Positions 5,685 through 13,928 of a DNA stretch of 17,056 bases are shown here, in pieces; within the stretch, counting starts at the first letter, position 1, and each line of letters begins with the position of its first letter. The position numbers were made by a program, and so were the translations under genes. The notes under the pieces were generated by a model. The model saw nothing but the letters and a program-made list of their open reading frames with translations. It was not told the origin of the DNA and made no database searches. The stretch spans positions 1 to 17,056 of the forward strand of contig CALBYC010000082.1 in NCBI GenBank assembly GCA_937890135.1, written 5' to 3'. The DNA comes from an uncultured Parabacteroides sp. (GTDB lineage: Bacteria; Bacteroidota; Bacteroidia; Bacteroidales; Tannerellaceae).

Positions 5685-7346
5685 CTAATTATCACTAAGC
5701 AAATCTCGTGCGTTTGCCAAAGATGCTTCCGTCAAGGAAGAGCCGCTCAGCATACGTGCTATTTCTTTGATTCTTTCTTCTTTCGTCAGGCGCTTAATGC
5801 GTGTCACTGTCTTCTCCTCCAAATCTTGCTTATACACATAATAGTGGGCTTTCCCCTTCGAGGCTATCTGCGGCAAATGCGTAATGGCAAAGACTTGCAT
5901 CTTTTCACCCAACCGTCGCATGATGCTGCCCATTTTATCGGCTATGTCCCCTGATACACCCGTATCCACTTCATCAAATATAATAGTAGGAAGAGCCGTG
6001 AATCCGGCAATCATCGCTTTAATGCATAGCATCAACCGGGAAATCTCACCCCCGGACGCTGTCTGCTCAACGGGCTGCAAATCTCCGTTTTTGTTGCCGG
6101 AAAACATGAAGCGAACCAAATCCAAGCCATCCGCATCAGGTTCCTCTTTCGGTGAAACTTCTACTTGGAAACGAGCATTCGGCATGCCCAATGGGGTCAC
6201 CATTCGAACCAATTCTTCTGAAATGCGCTGTGCGGCTACCTGGCGTTGTGCGCTTAAAACAGCAGCTTGTTGCAACAATTCTTGGTAGGAGACAGATATG
6301 AGCCGGTTCAACTCTGCAATCTGCTCGTCAAAAGAATTGATTTCTTCCAATTGCTTATGGCAATCATCTCGAATGGCAATCAATTCTTCGATGGATGACA
6401 CACGGTGCTTCTGCTCCAAAGTATACAATAAATTCAAACGGTCGTTTACCCAATCGAGCCGCCCGGGATTAAACTCCACATCTTCCTTTTGGGAATCTGC
6501 GTCGGAAGCCAAGTCATTCATATCCAAATAAGCGGAACGGATACGTTCCGCTATTTCCTTGGCCTTAGGATAATAACGGTCTATGCTCCCTGCCGTAGAC
6601 AGGGCCTCTTTCAACAGCTGCACACATCCGGACTCCTCCCCATCCAATAGCTGCGAAATCTTATATAAAGCACCTTTAATCTCTTCCGCATGTGCGAGGG
6701 CTTCCTGTTCCTGCTCCAACTCTTCTTGTTCGCCAGCATTCAATTCGGCTTCTTCCAGCTGACCTAATTGAAAACGTAAATAATCTTCCTCTTGTTTTGT
6801 TTGAGCAGCTTTTGCTTCCAGTTCTTTCAGCTCCCGTTTCAAGCCCATATAGCGGGAAAACTCCTTCTTATACATAATTAAGAGGATTTCATTCTCCGCC
6901 ATCACATCGACCACTTTCAACTGGAAATGAGTATTCCCCAACAAAAGATTTTGATGTTGCGAATGAATATCGATGAGCCGAGTCCCCAATTCCTTCAATA
7001 TGCCCAAACCGACCGGGGAGTCGTTCACAAAGGCGCGCGACTTGCCGGAACTGAACAATTCCCTCCGTAAAATGCATGTATCGGAATCATATTCCAAGTC
7101 ATTTTCAATGAAGAAAGGCTCCAATTGGTATTTGGAAACATCAAAAATTGCTTCTATCACACATTTGTCGCTCCCTTTCTGAATGCTTTTGCCGTCAGCT
7201 CTTTGTCCCAATACCAGTCCCAGCGCGCCTAAGATAATAGACTTGCCTGCACCGGTTTCACCCGTAATGACCGAAAAACCGTTTTCAAACTGAATATCCA
7301 AACTATCAATCAGGACAAAGTTCTGAATATATAAAGATTTCAACAT
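5685..7346 (-). CDS. recN: DNA repair protein RecN
   Basis: A 553-residue SMC-like ATPase, the normal RecN length. The N-terminal half-site has the Walker A motif GETGAGKS at residues 29-36 in the RecN start MLKSLYIQNFVLIDSLDIQF. A long coiled coil follows (about 165-370, with runs such as ELKELEAKAAQTKQEEDYL and EEQEELEQEQEAL). The C-terminal half has the ABC signature TASGGEISRLML from 429, Walker B LPTIIFDEVD with the DE pair at 458-459, and the switch histidine in AITHLPQIA. RecN gathers and aligns DNA ends early in double-strand break repair by recombination. It starts 8 bases after the porD-like gene. No LexA/SOS-type box was recognised before it, as expected for a gene inside an operon. 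Confidence 0.97.
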   Translation of the reverse strand: MLKSLYIQNFVLIDSLDIQFENGFSVITGETGAGKSIILGALGLVLGQRADGKSIQKGSDKCVIEAIFDVSKYQLEPFFIENDLEYDSDTCILRRELFSSGKSRAFVNDSPVGLGILKELGTRLIDIHSQHQNLLLGNTHFQLKVVDVMAENEILLIMYKKEFSRYMGLKRELKELEAKAAQTKQEEDYLRFQLGQLEEAELNAGEQEELEQEQEALAHAEEIKGALYKISQLLDGEESGCVQLLKEALSTAGSIDRYYPKAKEIAERIRSAYLDMNDLASDADSQKEDVEFNPGRLDWVNDRLNLLYTLEQKHRVSSIEELIAIRDDCHKQLEEINSFDEQIAELNRLISVSYQELLQQAAVLSAQRQVAAQRISEELVRMVTPLGMPNARFQVEVSPKEEPDADGLDLVRFMFSGNKNGDLQPVEQTASGGEISRLMLCIKAMIAGFTALPTIIFDEVDTGVSGDIADKMGSIMRRLGEKMQVFAITHLPQIASKGKAHYYVYKQDLEEKTVTRIKRLTKEERIKEIARMLSGSSLTEASLANARDLLSDN

Positions 7347-7354
7347 TGCTGCTA

Positions 7355-8266
7355 CTATTTTTGTAAAGGTTCAAGGCGTTTCGTCTCAGTCGGATATAAT
7401 TCATACAACAGTTTATATCCTGCCTGCTTTTCTTGTGCCGTTGCTTTAGAATATATGGAAACTATCTCATCCAGCTTTGCATCGGATAATAAACGCAAGA
7501 CAACAGATGTCGGACGTGCGTTTTTTATTTCTTTCAGACTGGGCAGAGCTTGAATGATGGTAGCACGCCCCCTGTCTGGATTCCCGGCCATTTCATCCAG
7601 ACCCTTTCGGTGGTATGTATACCAAAAACGACGAAAGGTATCCGAGGTATTGTCTGTCAATGCCGTAATCAGTCCATGCCGGTTATCGTCTTTGTCAAAA
7701 GCCTTCCATCCGTCCCACGTGGCTTGCGATTGCGCCATCGACACGATTTGTTGTGCTTGGTCAAAATAGATTTTCCCACCCAAAGGTGAAAAGCTGTCAA
7801 AGTCCAAGCCCAGTATTACATACACATAAAAGGCTATCGTGGCTGTCAAATTACTTGTTAACGTGTTTTCGGTGTATTCCAACTGTTCGAATTGGACATA
7901 ATCAAAGTTTAATTCGGTGTCTCTGAAATTCAACAAGGTGGTTGTGTATGAAGAATTATAAACCGGGCGGCGGGCCTGCACCTGGATTTCCGACTTGAAG
8001 CTGTTGTCGGCATACTCGCTCACGATAATCGTCATGGTGCAATCTATGCGTTCATTAACCGCAAAAGTCGCATCCGTCCAACGCCGATTGTTCACAAACT
8101 CATTCAACGCCTCTTGGAGCGTCGTGAAGACCTGCTTGTCCGACCCTTGGATCTTGTCACTATTTATCGTAATACGAGCATTCAATTCTCCCGTTGTTGT
8201 CTGCGCATGGCTGCCCAAAGATAGAAGGCAACATGCAAAAAGAACCATCGTTATCCACTTCATCAT
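7355..8266 (-). CDS. porD: DUF4835 family protein, probable T9SS accessory protein PorD
   Basis: A 303-residue exported protein of the Bacteroidetes-specific DUF4835 family, which includes Porphyromonas gingivalis PorD, linked to type IX secretion. The signal peptide is MMKWITMVLFACCLLSLGSHA with likely cleavage after residue 21. Family features visible are the start of the mature protein (GELNARITINSDKIQGSDKQVF, with ITINSDKIQGS-like wording typical of the family), FVNNRRWTD, the strand-rich YNSSYTTTLLNFRD, and NLTATIAFYVYVILGLDFDSFSP near the middle. The helical C-terminal part (residues 195-303) contains PTSVVLRLLSDAKLDEIV. It lies between coaBC (4-base gap) and recN (8-base gap), an order common in Bacteroidetes. 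Two adjacent ATGs (8266, 8263) are equally possible starts. The molecular role of PorD is not settled; the symbol is given by family and position. Confidence 0.85.
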   Translation of the reverse strand: MMKWITMVLFACCLLSLGSHAQTTTGELNARITINSDKIQGSDKQVFTTLQEALNEFVNNRRWTDATFAVNERIDCTMTIIVSEYADNSFKSEIQVQARRPVYNSSYTTTLLNFRDTELNFDYVQFEQLEYTENTLTSNLTATIAFYVYVILGLDFDSFSPLGGKIYFDQAQQIVSMAQSQATWDGWKAFDKDDNRHGLITALTDNTSDTFRRFWYTYHRKGLDEMAGNPDRGRATIIQALPSLKEIKNARPTSVVLRLLSDAKLDEIVSIYSKATAQEKQAGYKLLYELYPTETKRLEPLQK

Positions 8267-8270
8267 GCGA

Positions 8271-9479
8271 TTACCCTTTTTTTAGCAAAGCCGATAATTT
8301 ATCGATTATGTCCGAAGCCACCTCTTCCTTGCGTTTTAGAGGGAATGTCTGCACCCTTCCTTCTTTATCCAACAAGGTGACTTTGTTCGTGTCATACTGG
8401 AATCCTGCCCCTTTGTCCTCTAATGAATTAAGCACTATGAAATCCAAGTTCTTCCGTCGCAACTTATCCATCGCATGATGCAGCCCGTCATGTGTCTCCA
8501 AGGCAAAGCCTACGAGACGCTGCTTTCCTTCCTTCATTTCCCCCAAGGTTGCCGCGATGTCTTTATTAGGGAGCAAATGCAAAGTCATTTCCCCTGTACT
8601 TTCGCGCTTTATCTTTTCTTTTTCAAGCACCTCTGGCCGGTAATCGGCAACGGCGGCACAAAGGATGGCCGCATCCATACCCGGGAAACGGGAAACGGTC
8701 GCTTGATACATTTCTTCAGCCGACTCGACCGAAATGCGATGGATGGCCGGATGCTTGGCCTGCAAGGATACCGGGCCGCTCACTAAAGCCACGTCAGCGC
8801 CACGTTGAGCACAAGCCTCGGCCAAAGCAAATCCCATTTTCCCAGAAGAATAATTACCTATGAAACGTACGGGGTCTATCCTTTCGTATGTAGGACCAGC
8901 CGTGATTAATATTTTTTTCCCTTTCAATTCTTGTTTTTGAGAAAAGAAACCTTCAAGTATTTCCACTATCCTGTCCGGTTCCTCCATTCTGCCTTTTCCT
9001 ACCAGATGGCTCGCCAATTCACCCTCGGCAGGTTCAATGACATGGTTGCCAAACGAACGCAATCGGTCCAGGTTCTGCTGGGTGGTTGGATGAGCAAACA
9101 TATCCAAATCCATCGCAGGTGCGACAAAGACGGGGGCTTTGCATGAGAGGTAAGTGGTAACGAGCATATTGTCCGCTATCCCGTTTGCCATTTTCCCGAT
9201 GGTTGAAGCCGTTGCCGGGGCAATCAGCATGGCATCCGCCCATAAGCCCAAGTCGACATGACTATTCCATGTGCCGTCCCGGTTCGAAAAGAACTCGCTG
9301 ATAACGGGATGGGAACTAAGCGTCGAAAGTGTCAACGGGGTGATGAGTTCTTTCCCCGCAGGTGTAATGACCACCTGCACTTCGGCTTCTTTTTTCACCA
9401 ACGCCCGTATGATGTATGCAGCCTTGTATGCGGCGATGCTCCCGGTTATCCCTAAAATGATATGTTTGCCCTTCAACAT
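8271..9479 (-). CDS. coaBC: Phosphopantothenoylcysteine decarboxylase / phosphopantothenate-cysteine ligase
   Basis: A two-domain enzyme of coenzyme A synthesis, 402 residues. The N-terminal CoaC domain binds FMN: GITGSIAAYK at 10-19, catalytic His74 in NSHVDLG, and PAMDLDM from 121 where most CoaC enzymes have PxMNxxM. The substrate-flap position held by Cys158 in E. coli Dfp is Ser here (ELASHLVGKGRM). The C-terminal CoaB domain (from about 184) has the nucleotide-binding start ILITAGPTYERIDPVRFIGNYSSGKMG, and AAVADYRP followed by KIKR, which holds the catalytic Lys. It joins cysteine to 4'-phosphopantothenate (CTP-dependent in bacteria) and decarboxylates the product. A GTG at 9491 would add four residues; the ATG at 9479 is preferred because MLKGKHIILG is the usual family start and AGGA lies just before it. 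The gene is between the exonuclease and porD genes of one operon. Confidence 0.94.
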   Translation of the reverse strand: MLKGKHIILGITGSIAAYKAAYIIRALVKKEAEVQVVITPAGKELITPLTLSTLSSHPVISEFFSNRDGTWNSHVDLGLWADAMLIAPATASTIGKMANGIADNMLVTTYLSCKAPVFVAPAMDLDMFAHPTTQQNLDRLRSFGNHVIEPAEGELASHLVGKGRMEEPDRIVEILEGFFSQKQELKGKKILITAGPTYERIDPVRFIGNYSSGKMGFALAEACAQRGADVALVSGPVSLQAKHPAIHRISVESAEEMYQATVSRFPGMDAAILCAAVADYRPEVLEKEKIKRESTGEMTLHLLPNKDIAATLGEMKEGKQRLVGFALETHDGLHHAMDKLRRKNLDFIVLNSLEDKGAGFQYDTNKVTLLDKEGRVQTFPLKRKEEVASDIIDKLSALLKKG

Positions 9480-9492
9480 CTGTCCTGCCACT

Positions 9493-10263
9493 TTACTTCT
9501 TGTTAAAATTCCGCAGCTTGATTTCAGTCAGCTTCTGTTTCGTGTTGAGGGGGAAATCGCCATTCATCATCCAGGCATAATAGCCCGGTTCTTTCTTCAG
9601 AACCTCTTCCACCAGCTGTCCCTTGAACTTACCAAAGTTAAAGACTTCTTCCTTTTTGTCATTATATATCATTCTCCCGGCAAAATCCACATTATTATTG
9701 TAGCTGGAGAAATCCGACAAAAATGCGACATCGTTCTTCAATTCCGGGTATCTATCCAGCTGGGCCTGCAGCACCTCGTAGGTAGCCATCGTATCGGCTG
9801 CCGCCGTATGGGCATTTTCCAAAGTCTTGTTGCAATAGAACTTGTAGGCGGCGGACAACGTCCGTTGCTCCATTTTATGAAAAATGGTCTGCACATCCAC
9901 AAATTTCCGGCGGCTCAGGTCTATATTCACGTCCGCACGCAGGAACTCCTCCGCCAACAAAGGGATGTCGAAACGGTTTGAGTTGTATCCGGCCAAGTCG
10001 CATCCTTCTATTTCCGCCGCCAGAGACTTGGCTATTGCCTTAAATGTCGGGCAATTTTTCACGTCATCATCGGTAATGCCATGAATGGCTGTCGATTCAG
10101 GCGGGATAGGCATGCCCGGGTTAATTCGCAATGTTTTCGATTCCTCTTTGCCATTAGGAAAAACCTTCACATATGAAATCTCCACGATCCTGTCTTTGGA
10201 AATGTCAATCCCAGTCGTTTCCAAATCAAAGAAAACCAATGGATTTTTTAAATTCAGCCGCAT
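9493..10263 (-). CDS. DnaQ-like 3'-5' exonuclease with ExoX-like C-terminal domain
   Basis: A 256-residue DEDDh exonuclease. ExoI motif FFDLETTG gives the metal-binding Asp13 and Glu15; ExoII is AGYNSNRFDIPLLAEEFL with its Asp; ExoIII is HTAAADTMAT with the catalytic His and Asp. HGITDDDV, typical of the DnaQ fold, is present. After residue about 195 comes a small extra domain (VFNFGKFKGQ, EVLKKEPGYYAWMMNGDFP) that resembles the C-terminal domain seen in ExoX-type proteins. It is too short and lacks partners to be called the DNA polymerase III epsilon subunit with confidence; a separate proofreading or repair nuclease is equally possible. It lies 19 bases after dnaN and 13 bases before coaBC, so it is probably made together with the sliding clamp. 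Confidence 0.92.
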   Translation of the reverse strand: MRLNLKNPLVFFDLETTGIDISKDRIVEISYVKVFPNGKEESKTLRINPGMPIPPESTAIHGITDDDVKNCPTFKAIAKSLAAEIEGCDLAGYNSNRFDIPLLAEEFLRADVNIDLSRRKFVDVQTIFHKMEQRTLSAAYKFYCNKTLENAHTAAADTMATYEVLQAQLDRYPELKNDVAFLSDFSSYNNNVDFAGRMIYNDKKEEVFNFGKFKGQLVEEVLKKEPGYYAWMMNGDFPLNTKQKLTEIKLRNFNKK

Positions 10264-10282
10264 TTATTTACTTTTTATAGGT

Positions 10283-11404
10283 CTAATCATTCAACATCAT
10301 TGGCATCAACAATGTTAATAAATCTTCGTTTTCTTCATTTTCCGACGGGACGATCACCCCGGCGCGTGTCCTGTCTGCCAATTCCAATATGACATCGGCG
10401 GAACTTATGTTGCTCAATATTTCTATCAAGTATACGGCGTTGAATCCAATGGTCGTCTCCGGCCCGTCAAAGCTGCACGGGATATGCTCTTCCGCTGCAA
10501 TGGAGAAGTCTATGTCTTGCCCGAAGATGGTTATTTCATCCGATTTCAATTGCAACTTCACCAGGCTGGAAGCTTGTGAAAAAACCGATACCCGTTTCAG
10601 GGCGGTCAGGAATGACAGACGGTCGACCGTCGCCTTGTAAGGATTCTCTTGGGGAATGACACCGTTGTAGTTCGGATAACGTCCTTCTATCAGCCTGCAT
10701 ACCATTTCAAAGCTTTCACACGCCAAATGCGCGCTGTTCTCATCGAAACGGATTTGCACGTTGCCTTCTTCTTTCACCAAAAGCGTCTTCAGCAAGTTCG
10801 CGGGCTTTTTCGGCAGAATGAACGATGCACGTTCCGGCGATTTGACCGAGTCGTTGCGTAAACGAACCAACTTCCTGCCATCCGAAGCGACAAAAGTCAG
10901 ACTGTCTGTCTGTATGTCAAAAAAGATGCCGTTCATCACCGGGCGCAATTCATCATCTGCCGTCGCGAACAAGGAACGGTTGATTCCGCCTAACAGGATC
11001 TTTGCGTCCAGGTTGAGCGTGACGGCATTGGAGGACAGGGGGCGTTGTTGCGGATAAGCGTCTCCCCTCGTGCCGATGAAATTGTATTTCCCGTTTTGGA
11101 AATAAATGTAAATATCCAAATTGCTATCGTTTATGTCAAAGGTTATCGGTTGCTCCGGAAGCTCCTTCAACGGATCCAGCATGTTCTTGGCCGACAATGT
11201 GAACACGCCCGACCCTTGGACATTCATAACCTGGACGGTGGTTGTCAACCGGGTTTCCGAATCAGCGGCCGTTATCGTTAACGTATTCCCTTCCAGGCTG
11301 AACAGGAAATTGTCCAGGATGGGCAACGAATTCTTGGAAGCTATCACTTTGCTTATGGATTGCAAGCGTGAAGACAACGCTGTACAAGATACATCAAATC
11401 TCAT
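10283..11404 (-). CDS. dnaN: DNA polymerase III sliding clamp (beta subunit)
   Basis: A 373-residue protein of the usual clamp length with three repeated clamp folds. Diagnostic parts are SRLQSISKVIASKNSLPILDNFL in the first fold, EGNTLTITAADSETRLTT, RPVMNGIFFDIQTDSLTFVASDGRKLVRL in the second, and FNAVYLIEILSN and the C-terminal LLTLLMPMM in the third. The last residues form the pocket edge that binds polymerase, ligase and MutS-type partners (usually P-M-R-L or similar; here LMPMMLND). The dimer encircles DNA and keeps the replicase attached. It is the first gene of the six-gene operon and has its own promoter. No dnaA or DnaA-box cluster is visible nearby, so this is not an origin-type dnaA-dnaN locus. 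Confidence 0.97.
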   Translation of the reverse strand: MRFDVSCTALSSRLQSISKVIASKNSLPILDNFLFSLEGNTLTITAADSETRLTTTVQVMNVQGSGVFTLSAKNMLDPLKELPEQPITFDINDSNLDIYIYFQNGKYNFIGTRGDAYPQQRPLSSNAVTLNLDAKILLGGINRSLFATADDELRPVMNGIFFDIQTDSLTFVASDGRKLVRLRNDSVKSPERASFILPKKPANLLKTLLVKEEGNVQIRFDENSAHLACESFEMVCRLIEGRYPNYNGVIPQENPYKATVDRLSFLTALKRVSVFSQASSLVKLQLKSDEITIFGQDIDFSIAAEEHIPCSFDGPETTIGFNAVYLIEILSNISSADVILELADRTRAGVIVPSENEENEDLLTLLMPMMLND

Positions 11405-11470
11405 GTCTTATCTGTTTATTGTTTATTCCTTTTTACCATGGAGCCGGCAGTTCCCCGCAAACTCGAGATA

Positions 11471-11500
11471 CAAAATTAATGATTTTATTTGTATTTCAAA
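11471..11500 (-). promoter_or_regulatory. Probable promoter of the dnaN operon
   Basis: On the minus strand TTTG (11497-11500), 18 bases, then TAATTTTG (11471-11478), an exact TAnnTTTG match. Transcription would start near 11464, about 60 bases before dnaN and just past the terminator of the upstream peptidase gene. Confidence 0.7.
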
Positions 11501-11521
11501 ATAGCGTCCTGATAAAATAGC

Positions 11522-11560
11522 AAAACGGACGCAACCATTTCCAAAAATGGTTGCGTCCGT
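11522..11560 (-). terminator. Terminator of the dipeptidyl peptidase gene
   Basis: A perfect 16-bp stem, ACGGACGCAACCATTT (11525-11540) with its complement (11545-11560), closes a 4-base loop. On the minus strand it is followed by TTTTGC and then TATTTT. It begins 48 bases after the peptidase stop codon and separates that gene from the dnaN promoter. Confidence 0.92.
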
Positions 11561-11607
11561 CTCTTGAAATGGCCATGACCGTTCCGAAGGACAGTCGCCG
11601 TCTCTGC

Positions 11608-13836
11608 TCAACGTCCTCCAGCCGGAAGGTACTTCAGCCAGTAGTCCGTCATGGATTTGCGCAGATGAAGGGTCGTCCCTTCTCCTTCAAAGATTCCATG
11701 GGAACGCATCGGATAGGACAATTGATAGAATATCTTGCCGTGGCGGATCAGCTCGTTCACCAGCATTTCACAATTCTGGTAATGGACATTGTCGTCTCCT
11801 GTCCCATGGATCAGCAACAGGTTGCCCTTTAATCCGGCAGCATAAGTTATGGGAGAGCCCTTGCGATAGCCTTCCGGGTTGTTCTGCGGGGTATTCATGT
11901 ACCGTTCCTGGTAAATGGTATCATAGAGGCGCTGGTCTGCCACGAACGCTATGGCGATGCCCGTGCTGAACACCTCGGGATAGCGGAACATGCAGTTCAA
12001 TGTCTGGCTGCCGCCTCCGCTCCATCCGGTTATTCCGATACGTGACGCATCGAGGAATGGGTATTTTTTCACCAACGCTTGAATGCCTTGCGCCTGGTCG
12101 CGGCTTGCCAATGTGCCGACTTCCCCATAGATGCATTTGCGCCACTCGCGTCCTCTGGGCGCATTCGCCCCCCTATTCTCTATGCTTACCACGACATATC
12201 CCTGTTCCGCCAAATAGTGATGCCACAAACTGCCGCCTTGCCAGACATCTTGCACGGTTGAGCTGGCAGGTTCGCCATACACGTCAATGATGACCGGATA
12301 CTTTTTGCCCGGGTCAAAATCAGACGGCTTTATCATCCATGCGTCCAATGTCCAGCCGTCAGATTCCGTTTTCACAAATTCCTTCGGTTGCAATCCTAAC
12401 GCATCATATTGCGCTTTGGCTTTCGCATTGTCCGTGATCAACGACACGCGTTTGTGGGAAGGCAATGAAATCATTTCTATGACAGGAGGATTCTCCGAAT
12501 TGCTGAAAGAATGCACCGCCCACTTGCCGGATGGGGAAATGGAATAACGGTGCTGTCCGGACTGGTCGGCGGGGCTGACACGTTTCACCTCCCCATTGCC
12601 AAAGAAATTCGCTTGGTACATGTATCGCTGGTTATAATTGTCCGGAGAAGCCATAAAGTACACAATGCCCTTCGAGACATCGGCCCCGACTTCTTCGATA
12701 AAATCAAAATCCCCCTTGGTCACCGGAAGGATTTCCTTCCCGTCACGGCTGATGCGATAAAGATGCCGCCAACCGTCGCGCTCGCTTTCCCAAGTAAAGT
12801 ATGTGTTGCCCTTCAGCCAACGCACATGGTCGTTTGTGTCCAGCCAGGCGGCATCTTTGTCGGTAAAGATATTGACCGGCTTGCTTTCTCCGATTTTAGC
12901 CACCCATACATGGTTGGTGTTTTGGGCACGGTTCATTTGCTGGATGAACAGCTCGTTGCTTTCCGGGATGAATTCCATGCGGGGGATATAATTCTCACGG
13001 GCATCGCCGGGTATGTCAACCCAGGTCGTTGTCCCTCCACTTGCCGGGACATAGCCGACCTTGACTGCGGAATTGAGCGTACCTGCTTTGGGATACGGGA
13101 AACGTAAGATCTTGGGATAAAGGGAATCCACGTTATCGATTATGTCGAACCAGCCGGTACCTTTGGTATCACTCTGCCAATAGGCTATATAGCGGCTGTC
13201 CGGACTCCAGCGGAAACCATCCCTGCATGCGAATTCTTCTTCATAAACCCAATCGAATGTGCCGTTCACAATCTCCTCCGTTCCGTCGTGAGTCAGCTGC
13301 ACCACCGAGCTGCCAGACAGGTCCTCCACATATATATTATTGCCTGACACATAAGCGACATGCGAACCATCCGGCGAAAATTTGGCGAACATCAGACTTG
13401 ACTCCGGCAGTTTTTTGCCCAATTGGCGAAGTTTCTTGTCGGCCAACGACACCAACCAATAATCGCCTCTGGTATCATAGCGCCATACCCTTTTCGTATT
13501 GGTGTATATCAAAGCATAAGAATGATCGCTGTTAAAAAAGAAACTGCGTACCGGAATTGCCTTCCCCGTTTCAGGATTTATCAGTGCATCCGCCGGGATC
13601 AGGATCTGGCTTTCACCTCCTTTTGCCTTGCAAGCTACCACTTGCCATTGCCCGTCGCCATTCTTTTCTATCTTGGAATAGCTGTTGCCGTCTTCCAGCC
13701 AATCGACACTCCCCCCGCCTTCCGTATGAATCAAGGAAGCGTTTACCACATCTTCTATCTTCAATTCTTGTTGGGCTTGCACCCAAGGAGAAATACTTAA
13801 AAGGCAGATTGCTGCCTTTACCAAAGAGTTCTTCAT
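11608..13836 (-). CDS. Dipeptidyl peptidase IV (S9 family serine peptidase)
   Basis: A 742-residue exported peptidase that should cut X-Pro or X-Ala dipeptides from the N-termini of peptides. The signal peptide MKNSLVKAAICLLSISPWVQA is probably cleaved after residue 21, placing it in the periplasm or outer surface. The beta-propeller region spans about 25-480 and contains DWVYEEEF at 195-202, whose Glu pair anchors the substrate N-terminus in DPP IV. The alpha/beta-hydrolase domain has the oxyanion Tyr in DVYGEPAS, Ser606 in GWSGGGS, Asp681 in HGTGDDNVH and His713 in RSHGIF. GWSGGG replaces the usual GWSYGG. Asaccharolytic and gut Bacteroidales use such enzymes in peptide feeding; in P. gingivalis DPP IV supports virulence. 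It has no T9SS sorting domain. It lies 92 bases after rhaD, from which a hairpin may separate it. Confidence 0.94.
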   Translation of the reverse strand: MKNSLVKAAICLLSISPWVQAQQELKIEDVVNASLIHTEGGGSVDWLEDGNSYSKIEKNGDGQWQVVACKAKGGESQILIPADALINPETGKAIPVRSFFFNSDHSYALIYTNTKRVWRYDTRGDYWLVSLADKKLRQLGKKLPESSLMFAKFSPDGSHVAYVSGNNIYVEDLSGSSVVQLTHDGTEEIVNGTFDWVYEEEFACRDGFRWSPDSRYIAYWQSDTKGTGWFDIIDNVDSLYPKILRFPYPKAGTLNSAVKVGYVPASGGTTTWVDIPGDARENYIPRMEFIPESNELFIQQMNRAQNTNHVWVAKIGESKPVNIFTDKDAAWLDTNDHVRWLKGNTYFTWESERDGWRHLYRISRDGKEILPVTKGDFDFIEEVGADVSKGIVYFMASPDNYNQRYMYQANFFGNGEVKRVSPADQSGQHRYSISPSGKWAVHSFSNSENPPVIEMISLPSHKRVSLITDNAKAKAQYDALGLQPKEFVKTESDGWTLDAWMIKPSDFDPGKKYPVIIDVYGEPASSTVQDVWQGGSLWHHYLAEQGYVVVSIENRGANAPRGREWRKCIYGEVGTLASRDQAQGIQALVKKYPFLDASRIGITGWSGGGSQTLNCMFRYPEVFSTGIAIAFVADQRLYDTIYQERYMNTPQNNPEGYRKGSPITYAAGLKGNLLLIHGTGDDNVHYQNCEMLVNELIRHGKIFYQLSYPMRSHGIFEGEGTTLHLRKSMTDYWLKYLPAGGR

Positions 13837-13859
13837 GTTTTATTCATATTAAAATTTAG

Positions 13860-13906
13860 TGCGAAAGAAATAAAATGCGGAACAAGCCTCCCCGTCCCTG
13901 CATTTT
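13860..13906 (-). terminator. Possible terminator between rhaD and the peptidase gene
   Basis: On the minus strand AAAATGC (13906-13900) pairs with GCATTTT (13878-13872); inside, GGGA can pair with TTCC beyond one unpaired A. The stem is followed by ATTTCTTTC. A poor -7-like TAAATTTT (13851-13858) lies beyond it, so the peptidase gene may have its own weak promoter there. Confidence 0.45.
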
Positions 13907-13928
13907 ACTTGCTGTATCCTTTTCCTTT

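Noticed and set aside
10283..11404. dnaN as a sign of a nearby replication origin.
   Set aside because: No dnaA gene and no cluster of DnaA boxes is seen in the flanking 200 bases, and dnaN here heads an unrelated operon.
11608..13836. T9SS sorting domain on the dipeptidyl peptidase.
   Set aside because: The protein ends directly after the hydrolase fold (YWLKYLPAGGR), with no extra C-terminal domain.
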